From: a virus
IMG/VR virus record: IMGVR_UViG_3300009428_000012
Location: 1-52,588 of that record
Reading direction: 5' to 3' (one strand)
DNA length: 52,588 nucleotides
A program made the position numbers and the translations under genes. The notes beneath the pieces are model-generated. The model was not told where the DNA came from, ran no database searches, and saw only the letters and a program-made list of their open reading frames with translations. This document shows positions 1 through 5,514 of the stretch, piece by piece. How positions within the stretch are numbered: position 1 is the stretch's first letter; each line of letters starts with the position of its first letter.

Positions 1-115
1 AGCTCCGTTAACGCAAGAAACTAAAGTAAACGCAAACGATAATTTTGCTCCTGTAGACTACGCCCTAGCGGCATAGTTGTACGGGGTTCGCCAGTACCTG
101 TCAACAGAAACTGGC
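1..115 (+). ncRNA. ssrA: tmRNA (ssrA), coding piece of a probable split, circularly permuted tmRNA; 5' part outside window
   Basis: Codons at 32-73 read ANDNFAPVDYALAA followed by TAG (74-76). This matches a complete tmRNA proteolysis tag, with the ANDN start and ALAA end typical of alphaproteobacteria. The bases before the resume codon (CTAAAGTAAAC then GCA) fit the A-rich lead-in of tmRNAs. Only about 40 bases separate the tag stop from a terminator-like hairpin, and a protein gene starts at 150. There is no room downstream for the pseudoknots and tRNA-like 3' half of a one-piece tmRNA. A two-piece, permuted form with the acceptor half upstream of the window is therefore inferred. tmRNA rescues stalled ribosomes and tags the nascent peptide for ClpXP. 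Alternative: the C-terminus of a protein ending in an ssrA-like degron, since the frame is open back to base 2. Confidence 0.7.
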
Positions 116-123
116 ACCTTTTT
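90..123 (+). terminator. hairpin and T-run after the tmRNA tag
   Basis: GCCAGT (90-95) pairs with ACTGGC (110-115). Inside it, CTGT (98-101) pairs with ACAG (104-107). A run of five T follows at 119-123. It could be an intrinsic terminator for the tmRNA transcript or the 3' structural end of the coding piece itself. Confidence 0.5.
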
Positions 124-149
124 ACGAAACAAACAAAGAAAGAAAACAG

Positions 150-512
150 ATGAAAAACGTAATTTTGGCTACGGCCGCACTAGTAGCCTCAGCATCAGCA
201 GTCGCCGCATTCGATGTGACTGACACATTTAGTATTGACAGCGAAGTAAAAACGTGGTATAATACAAGTCAATCAACATGGACTGCACACTACGAAGTTA
301 AACCAACTTACTCACCCTCGGCTCTACCAGGTATGGCTGTATATGTGATGAACGATGGCGATCTACGTGATGTAAAGTATGATGGCGTTGAACTTGGAAT
401 GGAATACAAAATGGATAACTCAATGGTTAGCCCAGTATTGAAAGCCAAGGTAGGATATGATGAAGATTGGAATCGTGGTGACATTTTTGTCGGTGCAACT
501 TTCAACTTCTAA
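150..512 (+). CDS. small secreted outer-membrane beta-barrel-like protein
   Basis: A 120-residue protein of unknown precise function. Residues 1-20 form a clear Sec signal peptide: a Lys at position 2, a hydrophobic core, and an AVA-A cleavage region before FDVTD. The mature part of about 100 residues is rich in aromatic, alternating-hydrophobic strands and has no Cys. It ends GDIFVGATFNF, with a terminal Phe and hydrophobic residues at -3, -5, -7 and -9, which resembles the BAM recognition signal of outer-membrane proteins. The length is short for a barrel, so eight short strands or an oligomer would be needed. It lies between the tmRNA piece and the dsbA-like gene, with a purine-rich leader (AAAGAAAGAAAA) before the ATG. 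A role in altering the infected cell's envelope, such as blocking superinfection or acting as a porin, is conjecture. Confidence 0.75.
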   Translation: MKNVILATAALVASASAVAAFDVTDTFSIDSEVKTWYNTSQSTWTAHYEVKPTYSPSALPGMAVYVMNDGDLRDVKYDGVELGMEYKMDNSMVSPVLKAKVGYDEDWNRGDIFVGATFNF

Positions 513-521
513 AGTATAGGC

Positions 522-548
522 TTGGTGCACCTTAACGCACCAACTTTT
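522..548 (+). terminator. candidate intrinsic terminator after the outer-membrane-like gene
   Basis: TTGGTGC (522-528) pairs perfectly with GCACCAA (537-543) around an 8-base loop, followed by CTTTT (544-548). The T-run is short, so termination may be partial and allow read-through into the dsbA-like gene. Confidence 0.45.
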
Positions 549-576
549 AACATTAACTACAACACGGTGAAAAATT

Positions 577-834
577 ATGACAGGTATTATTATCCCCTCA
601 AGCGATCACGACAAAAAGCGTATCAAAGAATGTATGCAAGAGATAAGTAACTCTTATCTACGACAGGAAGCTGAACGTGAGTTTGTCAAAGAAGCCCTAA
701 TCTCTCTAGAAGACGATGTAGGCATCCCCAAAAAATATCTAGGTAAAATGGCTCGTATCTATCATAAGCAGAACATGAGCGAATTGCTGTCCGAAATCTG
801 TGAGATCGAAGCTTTATTGGAAAGTGTTCAATAA
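577..834 (+). CDS. dsbA: DsbA-like double-stranded DNA-binding protein (late transcription)
   Basis: 85 residues, close to T4 DsbA (89). The C-terminal half aligns by eye with T4 DsbA: VGIPKKYLGKMARIYHKQN here against LGVDGKMFNRLLALYHKDN there, with the YHK.N core shared, followed by an acidic helical tail (SEICEIEALLESVQ). T4 DsbA is a small dsDNA-binding protein reported to enhance late transcription; it is not the thiol oxidoreductase of the same name, and no CXXC is present. The context supports the call: T4 has rnh-dsbA-33-59-32 in one cluster, and here gp33, gp59 and gp32 follow. A GGTGA ribosome-binding site precedes the ATG by about 6 bases. Confidence 0.72.
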   Translation: MTGIIIPSSDHDKKRIKECMQEISNSYLRQEAEREFVKEALISLEDDVGIPKKYLGKMARIYHKQNMSELLSEICEIEALLESVQ

Positions 835-838
835 ACAC

Positions 839-867
839 TTGACACGAGCCCAATTCGATGTTATACT
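839..867 (+). promoter_or_regulatory. sigma70-type promoter, TTGACA-17-TATACT
   Basis: A perfect -35 (TTGACA, 839-844) and a near-perfect -10 (TATACT, 862-867) are separated by exactly 17 bases. It lies between the dsbA-like stop (834) and the gene at 899. It would drive 899-1108, 1101-1289, gp33 and gp59 with host RNA polymerase. Start of transcription is expected near 874. Confidence 0.8.
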
Positions 868-898
868 ATACAAGTATAAACAATAGAGGAGTATCTTA

Positions 899-1108
899 AT
901 GAATCATATCAAGACATATTTCAAAGAAGGCACCGATGGTGCGAGAGCAGAAGTCTTCTTAGAAGAAGGGGTCTACTGTATTCGATATTACATGGGTATT
1001 GGAGATACTGAGTTTTTCCGTAGAGAGGAGTTTGAAGACAAGTCTAGGCAATATGTCGAAGATGCGGCTGAGAATTGGGCTTTAGGAATTAAGGTACTAA
1101 ATGGCTAG
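899..1108 (+). CDS. small protein of unknown function upstream of gp33
   Basis: A 69-residue acidic protein with no family I can name. It looks like a compact beta-rich domain (FLEEGVYCIRYYMG) followed by an amphipathic helix (EDAAENWALGI). The ATG is preceded by AGAGGAG (885-891) at good spacing, and it is the first gene after the TTGACA-17-TATACT promoter, so its expression is well supported. The next gene starts inside its 3' end (8-base overlap), which indicates co-translation. Its place in the late-transcription/replication cluster suggests, but does not show, a role in phage transcription or DNA metabolism. Confidence 0.75.
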   Translation: MNHIKTYFKEGTDGARAEVFLEEGVYCIRYYMGIGDTEFFRREEFEDKSRQYVEDAAENWALGIKVLNG

Positions 1109-1289
1109 AGTTACATATAACGAGCCAGTACTCTATAATGTTGATATAGACCCTAAAGAAGGCAAAGTAATCTTAGGTGGTGAAGAGTATATTATTAATA
1201 ATAAACGTGAAGCAAGCGTTTTTAAAACAGCCTATTTACTGGGCAGGGAGCATAAAAAATCGCAAATACTAAAGACATTGGGCTTATAG
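1101..1289 (+). CDS. small protein of unknown function
   Basis: 62 residues with no family recognised. The N-terminal half is beta-like with a G-G-E-E-Y turn; the C-terminal half is a basic helix ending KKSQILKTLGL. The ATG lies within the last codons of the preceding gene and has an AAGG motif about 8 bases upstream, so the two are probably translationally coupled. It is in the operon that leads to gp33 and gp59. Confidence 0.65.
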   Translation: MARVTYNEPVLYNVDIDPKEGKVILGGEEYIINNKREASVFKTAYLLGREHKKSQILKTLGL

Positions 1290-1312
1290 CACAACTAAAT
1301 TCTGAAACGATA

Positions 1313-1507
1313 ATGAAAGAAATTTCAGCAAATATCGCTAAGGGTGTACCATACATTGATGCAGTGATTGTATACGCAGAATCGTATGGACTGGAAGTAG
1401 AGGTAGTTGGAGAGATCATTCGAAGATCACCTGTACTTAAGGCAAAGATTTATAGAGAAGCAGAAGAACTAAATATGGTAGAGAAGTTAACAAGGCTGCC
1501 AGTGTGA
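1313..1507 (+). CDS. 33: late transcription coactivator gp33
   Basis: In T4, gp33 is an RNA-polymerase-binding coactivator that connects the gp55 sigma and the gp45 sliding clamp for late transcription. This 64-residue protein matches the short gp33 version seen in cyanophages: a YIDAVIVYAESYGLEVE helix-turn-helix-like block, an IKxSxxLKxKI-like stretch (IIRRSPVLKAKIYREAEELN), and a short end (TRLPV). T4 gp33 is 112 residues, so this form is reduced. The frame is open upstream to base 1256 but has no ATG/GTG/TTG with a good site, so the ATG at 1313 is kept; the true start could be a few codons earlier. Its stop overlaps the gp59 start (GTGA). The exact TATAAATA late boxes elsewhere in the window fit its presence. 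Confidence 0.78.
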   Translation: MKEISANIAKGVPYIDAVIVYAESYGLEVEVVGEIIRRSPVLKAKIYREAEELNMVEKLTRLPV

Positions 1508-2109
1508 CAGACCGATCAATGTACTCAACTAGAGAGGCGTTTGAACTCTATAGCTACTACATTGCTCTGAAGAAGCACTTTACCACTTCGTATGATTTTC
1601 ACAAATATGGTGGTAAGATGAGGTTGTCTGTAGATAGTTTTGAACGCAGAAAAGATAAGTTCTTCTTCTATAAGTTGGGAAAGCGTAAGGACTCTAAAGA
1701 GTTTCTACTCGCTAATGTGATTGATAATCCAGAAATATGGATTGGCAATTTGATAGATAACAAGACCGCTGATGAGATATTCAGAGAGTGGTCAAAGAGA
1801 CAACAGTCTTTGGGATACGTGTTTGGCAATGAGCTAGATGAATTGAACGAAGACTTTAACTCTAACTTTATTGTTGAAGACGGACAGTACTCTAGGGTAT
1901 TACAACTCTACAACATGAAGCGACTGAGCATCGAAACTCTAGTCATCTTAGATGATCTGACAGGATGCTTTAAATATTGGGATAAGAATATCAACGATAC
2001 CATCGTTTATCCTAATATAAATAAGATTGTTAAGAAATATCGACCTTTTTTAAATTATGATAAAGTGAAAATGAAGAAAATATGTCTTGACAAATACACC
2101 GCGGTCTAG
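1504..2109 (+). CDS. 59: replicative helicase loader gp59
   Basis: 201 residues (T4 gp59 has 217). gp59 loads the gp41 helicase onto gp32-coated forked DNA. Several blocks align with T4 gp59: an N-terminal Y-x-x-Y helix, FHKYGGKMRLSVDSFERRKDKFFFYKL (T4: IKYNWCMRVSDAAYQKRRDKYFFQKL), WIGNL (T4: WIGDI), and a C-terminal LSIETLVILDDL (T4: ISFETFILLDSF). All are in the same order. The start is GTG at 1504, overlapping the gp33 stop as GTGA with AAGG upstream; an ATG at 1519 is an alternative. The 3' end carries the -35 of the gp32 promoter, so coding and promoter sequence overlap. Confidence 0.92.
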   Translation: MTDRSMYSTREAFELYSYYIALKKHFTTSYDFHKYGGKMRLSVDSFERRKDKFFFYKLGKRKDSKEFLLANVIDNPEIWIGNLIDNKTADEIFREWSKRQQSLGYVFGNELDELNEDFNSNFIVEDGQYSRVLQLYNMKRLSIETLVILDDLTGCFKYWDKNINDTIVYPNINKIVKKYRPFLNYDKVKMKKICLDKYTAV

Positions 2110-2115
2110 TATAAT
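2087..2115 (+). promoter_or_regulatory. perfect consensus sigma70 promoter for gp32, TTGACA-17-TATAAT
   Basis: TTGACA (2087-2092) and TATAAT (2110-2115) are both exact and separated by 17 bases. The -35 is inside the gp59 coding end and the -10 spans its stop. It gives gp32 its own strong host-polymerase promoter, as expected for a protein needed in stoichiometric amounts. Confidence 0.88.
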
Positions 2116-2126
2116 AGACCAATACA

Positions 2127-2174
2127 ACGATATACATCGTAACATAAACCGCTATATATAGCATAATACAGGAA
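2127..2174 (+). promoter_or_regulatory. structured gp32 mRNA leader with ribosome-binding site (candidate autogenous operator)
   Basis: The leader between the promoter and the gp32 ATG (2183) holds hairpin ACGAT-ATAC-ATCGT (2127-2140), then the 12-base palindrome GCTATATATAGC (2151-2162), an A/T-rich single-stranded stretch, and AGGA (2170-2173). T4 gp32 represses its own translation by binding a leader with a pseudoknot and an unstructured A/U-rich region. A similar role here is inferred from position and shape only. Confidence 0.45.
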
Positions 2175-2182
2175 ATACTAAT

Positions 2183-3121
2183 ATGACAACATCATTCTCT
2201 GCCTTAAAGAAGGCACGTACTTCATCTTTCGATAAACTGAATTCTCAGTTACAGAAGATGGGATCACCCAATAACAACAAAGGCGATGATCGCTTCTGGA
2301 AACCAGAAGTAGACAAAGCTGGCAATGGTTATGCCGTGATTCGCTTTTTACCAGCACCGTCAGGTGAAGATATGCCATTCGTTCGTGCGTGGGACCATGG
2401 CTTTCAAGGACCAGGTGGTTGGTACATTGAAAACTCTCTTACAACTTTAGGTCAAGACGATCCAGTCTCTGAGTACAACTCAAAGCTTTGGAACTCTGGT
2501 CATGACGAAGATAAAGAAACTGCTCGTAAGCAGAAGCGCAGGTTATCATACACTGCTAACATCTATATCGTGAAGGATAGTGCTAACCCATCACGTGAAG
2601 GTCAAGTTTATCTTTATAAGTTTGGTAAGAAAATCTTCGACAAGCTGAACGATGCAATGAATCCTCAGTTTCAAGACGAAGATCCGATCAACCCATTTGA
2701 CTTTTGGGAAGGTGCAGATTTCAAATTGAAGATCCGTCAAGTAGAAGGCTATCGTAACTACGATAAGTCTGAGTTTGACTCGATTTCTCCTATCAGTGAT
2801 TCATCTGGTACAGCGTTATCAGACGAAGCCATGGAAGAAAATTGGAATAAGCAACATTCTCTAGCAGATATTGTCGATCCTAAAAACTTCAAGTCTTATA
2901 ATGAACTGAAAGCTAAATTGTATAAGGTTCTAGGTCTTGATGGCAGTAAACACGCACCCACAACAACTGCTGAGGACGATAGTACGGGTATGAACTTTGC
3001 TCCTAACTTTAAAGAGCGTGAAGCTCCTGAAGTGAGCGAGGCTTCATCCCCAACTCTTGCGAGTGACGACGGAGACGGAGAGTCTCTAGATTTCTTCAAG
3101 AGTCTAGCTGAAGATAGTTAA
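2183..3121 (+). CDS. 32: single-stranded DNA-binding protein gp32
   Basis: 312 residues (T4 gp32: 301). It binds ssDNA cooperatively in replication, recombination and repair. Order of parts: a basic N-terminal cooperativity segment (KKARTSS, residues 9-15, resembling the LAST motif), an OB-type core (about 35-245) with matches such as FRVxxAxxHGF, NIYIVKD, YKFGKKIFDK, and FWEGADFKLKIRQVEGYRNYDKS, then a flexible linker and an acidic tail (SDDGDGESLDFFKSLAEDS). The T4 zinc site (His64, Cys77, Cys87, Cys90) is not kept: the His is present (H72) but the protein has no cysteine at all, as in cyanophage gp32s. It has its own consensus promoter, a structured leader and a strong terminator, so it is an independent transcription unit. 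Confidence 0.95.
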   Translation: MTTSFSALKKARTSSFDKLNSQLQKMGSPNNNKGDDRFWKPEVDKAGNGYAVIRFLPAPSGEDMPFVRAWDHGFQGPGGWYIENSLTTLGQDDPVSEYNSKLWNSGHDEDKETARKQKRRLSYTANIYIVKDSANPSREGQVYLYKFGKKIFDKLNDAMNPQFQDEDPINPFDFWEGADFKLKIRQVEGYRNYDKSEFDSISPISDSSGTALSDEAMEENWNKQHSLADIVDPKNFKSYNELKAKLYKVLGLDGSKHAPTTTAEDDSTGMNFAPNFKEREAPEVSEASSPTLASDDGDGESLDFFKSLAEDS

Positions 3122-3140
3122 GCTATCTAGTTAGGGGAGA

Positions 3141-3176
3141 AAGGCGGCTTACATGGATGTGAGTCGCCTTTTTTTT
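3141..3176 (+). terminator. strong intrinsic terminator after gp32
   Basis: AAGGCGGCTTACAT (3141-3154) pairs with ATGTGAGTCGCCTT (3157-3170) over 14 positions with two G-U pairs and a two-base centre; in practice the innermost pairs open to form the loop. Eight T in a row follow (3169-3176). It also separates the plus-strand cluster from the convergent minus-strand block that ends at 3198. Confidence 0.88.
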
Positions 3177-3197
3177 GTTTAAGAATTGGGATTCTAA

Positions 3198-4973
3198 TTA
3201 GAAGCCCATGGCGTTTGATAGATTACCAGGCATTCCTAATGTCGTGTTTTGATTTCTCACATTAACGTTATTTACAGGTGCAATAACAGGTGCGGCAACA
3301 CTCACTTGAGAGCCTTTAGAATCTGCTCTGCCCATGGCGTCTGCTTCTACAGCAAGAGCGGTTATCGCATCTCCCCTACTAGAGGCTGCGCCCGGCAACA
3401 ATTCACCTGTCTTTGCGTCTAATCCTGCATATGTATACACTGAGTTTGGTATCGCTTTCGCAACGAGGCGGGAGGGATCATACCATGCTCTATCTGAGTC
3501 AGGATCAGGCAATATCATTCGTAAAATACTTTTGATGAAGTTTTCACCCATCTCACCTGCACCCTTTGCGATGCCCATTACAGTACCACCTGGATCAGTA
3601 AACATTTTCTTAAAGAAGTTTTTAACTGCTTCCCATGCAGGATCGACTAATGCAGTAAGACTGAAGCTTTTAAGTGTCTCAGCGATACCGTCAAAACCTA
3701 GTTTCTCCATCAACCAAGCAGGGAGCTTGATAAAGATTAGATCGATTGCTTCAGTGAAGCCTTTGATAATTCCTTTAATACCACCTTCTATACCAGCTTT
3801 AAGCTTATCGCCAAAACTACCATCTTCGCTAGTGAAGCCTTGATAGAATCCAGTAACAAAGTCGATGATGCTTAACAGTACTTGCGTGAATGGTCTCATA
3901 ACTGTCTTAAGAATGATCTCGAAAGGCGCAAGTAGAGGCTTAAGAAACCCGCCAACTTTGCCTAAGAATCCTAATATACCGCCACCGTCAATGGCACCGA
4001 ATGCTGTCTTCACGCTATCTGTTATACCAGCTAAGCCTACAGGCATAGTTAATTTAATTCTAGGTATTCCATCGAAGAACTTTCCGACACCATCCTTAAT
4101 ACTAGTAAGTTTATCTCCAAATGCTGTAGCTGGTCCAGCAAACTTCTCAGTCATTCCCAACTTGACTCCATCGAAGAATCCATTGATACTGTTCTTAATC
4201 GCAGTTATCTTTCCACCGAATGCTTCTATTGGGCTTGCAAACTTCTCAGTCATTCCTAGCTTAATTCCATCAAAGAATGTGTTAGCGGCTGTTTTAATGC
4301 CAGTTATCTTTCCACCAAATGCTTCGGCAGCCATAGTCCATTTCGTGTTTATACTAGCCTGTATGCTGTCAAAGAATGCGTTAGTTCCAGTTTTGATTAA
4401 ATCTATTTTAGGACCAACAGATATGCTGAGTTTAGTTTTGGTAAAATCATACGGCATACCCTTAGCATCTACAAATGATATTTTAGGTATATCGGGGAAT
4501 CTAGGTTTAAAGGCTTTAACTTTTTTCCCGAACTCTTCAATGCGAATGCCCATGTAAACAATCTCATCAGTAAATTTTGTCCAACCCATGTTGAAAGTTT
4601 TGAACTTTCCTGGTAGCGCCATAGCTTTAATAGCCGCATCGAATCCAGTCAAAGATGCGGCAATTGCCACAATTCCAGATCCTAAACCCATCATTCCCAT
4701 ACCCATACCGCCGGATCCACCATCTCCGCCATCCATACCTTTACTAGCAACTGATTCTGTTACAGCTTGCTTAGTAATTTTAGCCGTTGCTTTTGATTGA
4801 GCTAGATTGGCAGCCATTTGAGCTTTTCTTGCGGCATTAGCCGTCAGGTCAAAAGTAGCTTGTAGTATCTTAGTCTGGTTATCCATAGAATCACGCATAG
4901 ACTTCAGATGTGGTGCTATCTGGTCTGTAGTGTCACTTGATAAATTGACTGTGGGCAGAGACGTGGTTGCCAT
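3198..4973 (-). CDS. tape-measure-like tail protein (gp29 positional equivalent)
   Basis: 591 residues, almost the same as T4 gp29 (590), the tail-length ruler. It begins with a helical heptad-rich region (about 20-75), then a Gly/Met-rich linker (80-105) and a hydrophobic segment. Three near-perfect 33-residue repeats plus a partial fourth follow (189-304: K-(I/L)-T-x-I-K ... FFDGIKLGMTEKF ... AFGG). The rest is a hydrophobic helical region (330-420) and a C-terminal domain. It follows the gp26/gp51 chaperone pair, the usual place for a tape measure in long-tailed phages. AGGATAG precedes the ATG. I could not align it residue by residue with gp29, so the call rests on length, repeats and position. 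The alternative is another internal tail or hub protein. Confidence 0.6.
   Translation of the reverse strand: MATTSLPTVNLSSDTTDQIAPHLKSMRDSMDNQTKILQATFDLTANAARKAQMAANLAQSKATAKITKQAVTESVASKGMDGGDGGSGGMGMGMMGLGSGIVAIAASLTGFDAAIKAMALPGKFKTFNMGWTKFTDEIVYMGIRIEEFGKKVKAFKPRFPDIPKISFVDAKGMPYDFTKTKLSISVGPKIDLIKTGTNAFFDSIQASINTKWTMAAEAFGGKITGIKTAANTFFDGIKLGMTEKFASPIEAFGGKITAIKNSINGFFDGVKLGMTEKFAGPATAFGDKLTSIKDGVGKFFDGIPRIKLTMPVGLAGITDSVKTAFGAIDGGGILGFLGKVGGFLKPLLAPFEIILKTVMRPFTQVLLSIIDFVTGFYQGFTSEDGSFGDKLKAGIEGGIKGIIKGFTEAIDLIFIKLPAWLMEKLGFDGIAETLKSFSLTALVDPAWEAVKNFFKKMFTDPGGTVMGIAKGAGEMGENFIKSILRMILPDPDSDRAWYDPSRLVAKAIPNSVYTYAGLDAKTGELLPGAASSRGDAITALAVEADAMGRADSKGSQVSVAAPVIAPVNNVNVRNQNTTLGMPGNLSNAMGF
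4062..4409 (-). repeat. 99-bp in-frame tandem repeats within the tape-measure-like gene
   Basis: Codons 189-221, 222-254 and 255-287, then a partial copy to about 304, repeat with a strict 33-residue (99-base) period. FFD(G/S)I and AF(G)G recur at fixed positions. The second and third copies are the most alike (GMTEKFA is shared), which suggests recent duplication. Confidence 0.85.
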
Positions 4974-4983
4974 TTAAACTATC

Positions 4984-5310
4984 CTATTGAGACTTATTTG
5001 AGTAAGCTTGAGTTGTGTAAAATGCCGCAACGATAGCCGCTACTGACACAAAGTACGTTGGTGCGATATCGCCCAATGTTTTAGATGCCTGATCTAGTCC
5101 CATAAGAACGGCAAGTACTACTGCAAACGGGTATAAGAGCATGCCGAATAGTGCAAACCAAGCCATGTTACGCTGTGCGTCTTCACGCTTATCAGCATTT
5201 TCGATTTGTATCATTCGTTCGTGTTTAGATAGCTCTTCGTTTGATACGATTCCATCACCGTCTAGATCAGCGTCATTTAACATGCTGTCTACTGGTAGTT
5301 TTTTAGCCAT
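4984..5310 (-). CDS. EF-hand membrane protein between gp51 and the tape measure
   Basis: 108 residues. Residues 15-26 (DLDGDGIVSNEE) are a canonical 12-residue EF-hand loop with Asp at 1, 3 and 5, Gly at 6, Val at 8 and Glu at 12, so calcium binding is likely. A basic/acidic linker follows, then two hydrophobic segments (about 48-70 and 80-101) predicted to span a membrane. The ribosome-binding site AGGAGAAAG overlaps the stop of the upstream gp51 gene. The gene is locked between the tail chaperones and the tape measure, so a virion or tail-assembly role is more likely than a free host-membrane role. Delivery into the host membrane at injection is a guess. No specific family is named. Confidence 0.72.
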   Translation of the reverse strand: MAKKLPVDSMLNDADLDGDGIVSNEELSKHERMIQIENADKREDAQRNMAWFALFGMLLYPFAVVLAVLMGLDQASKTLGDIAPTYFVSVAAIVAAFYTTQAYSNKSQ

Positions 5311-5319
5311 GTCTTTCTC

Positions 5320-5487
5320 CTAGCTTTGTTGTTGATTCGTTGTTTCTATAAAGTCCACTAACATATCCATATAAAGATCACGCTCATACGGTATTAAGTT
5401 TTCTATATCACTTATACTATATTTATGATGTTGAGCCACTGCGAAGATATTTTTATAGTATGCCATAAGGTTATTATGGCTCAACAT
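5320..5487 (-). CDS. 51: baseplate hub assembly catalyst gp51-like (55-residue gene)
   Basis: A short gene below the usual size cut-off. It encodes 55 residues beginning MLSHNNLMAYYKNIFAVAQH, with a core SISDIENLIPYERDLYMDML. The pattern of an aromatic helix, then E-N-x-(I/M)-P-(Y/F)-E-R-x-x-Y-x-x-(M/L)-L is that of short gp51-type tail-assembly chaperones in T4-like marine phages. In T4, gp51 is a catalyst of hub assembly not found in the virion. Its ATG overlaps the gp26 stop as TAATG, and no Shine-Dalgarno sits at a normal distance from it. It may be reached by -1 frameshifting from gp26 (see frameshift site), by termination-reinitiation, or both. Confidence 0.78.
   Translation of the reverse strand: MLSHNNLMAYYKNIFAVAQHHKYSISDIENLIPYERDLYMDMLVDFIETTNQQQS
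5420..5427 (-). promoter_or_regulatory. late-promoter-like box CATAAATA (weak)
   Basis: The minus strand reads CATAAATA, one mismatch from the T4 late consensus TATAAATA, inside gp51 and about 110 bases before the EF-hand gene. It could give extra late transcription of the EF-hand and tape-measure genes, or be chance. Confidence 0.25.
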
Positions 5488-5514
5488 TATGTAAAAAAAG
5501 AGTCCATACCCTCC
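5462..5514 (-). other. candidate programmed -1 frameshift site joining gp26 to gp51
   Basis: On the minus strand the end of gp26 reads GAC TCT TTT TTT ACA TAA. The T TTT TTT heptamer (5499-5493) is in the slippery X XXY YYZ phase. A slip of -1 reads on through TAC ATA ATG into gp51. GGAGGG (5514-5509) sits 9 bases upstream, like the stimulatory Shine-Dalgarno of dnaX. A perfect 7-bp hairpin GCCATAA-loop-TTATGGC (5480-5462) starts 12 bases downstream. The product would be a gp26-gp51 fusion of 293 residues. This parallels the lambda G/GT tail chaperones. Confidence 0.65.

Noticed and set aside
81-100. A GGTTCG stretch resembling a tRNA T-arm
   Set aside because: The flanking bases do not form the 5-bp T-stem and 7-bp acceptor stem, and no CCA end or D-arm is nearby; it is better explained as structure after the tmRNA tag.
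3334-4557. Two long open frames (169 and 230 codons) on the plus strand opposite the tape-measure-like gene
   Set aside because: They lie antisense to a protein with clear in-frame 99-base repeats and ordered domains. Their sequences are Pro/Ser/Ile-rich low-complexity shadows with no good ribosome-binding site.
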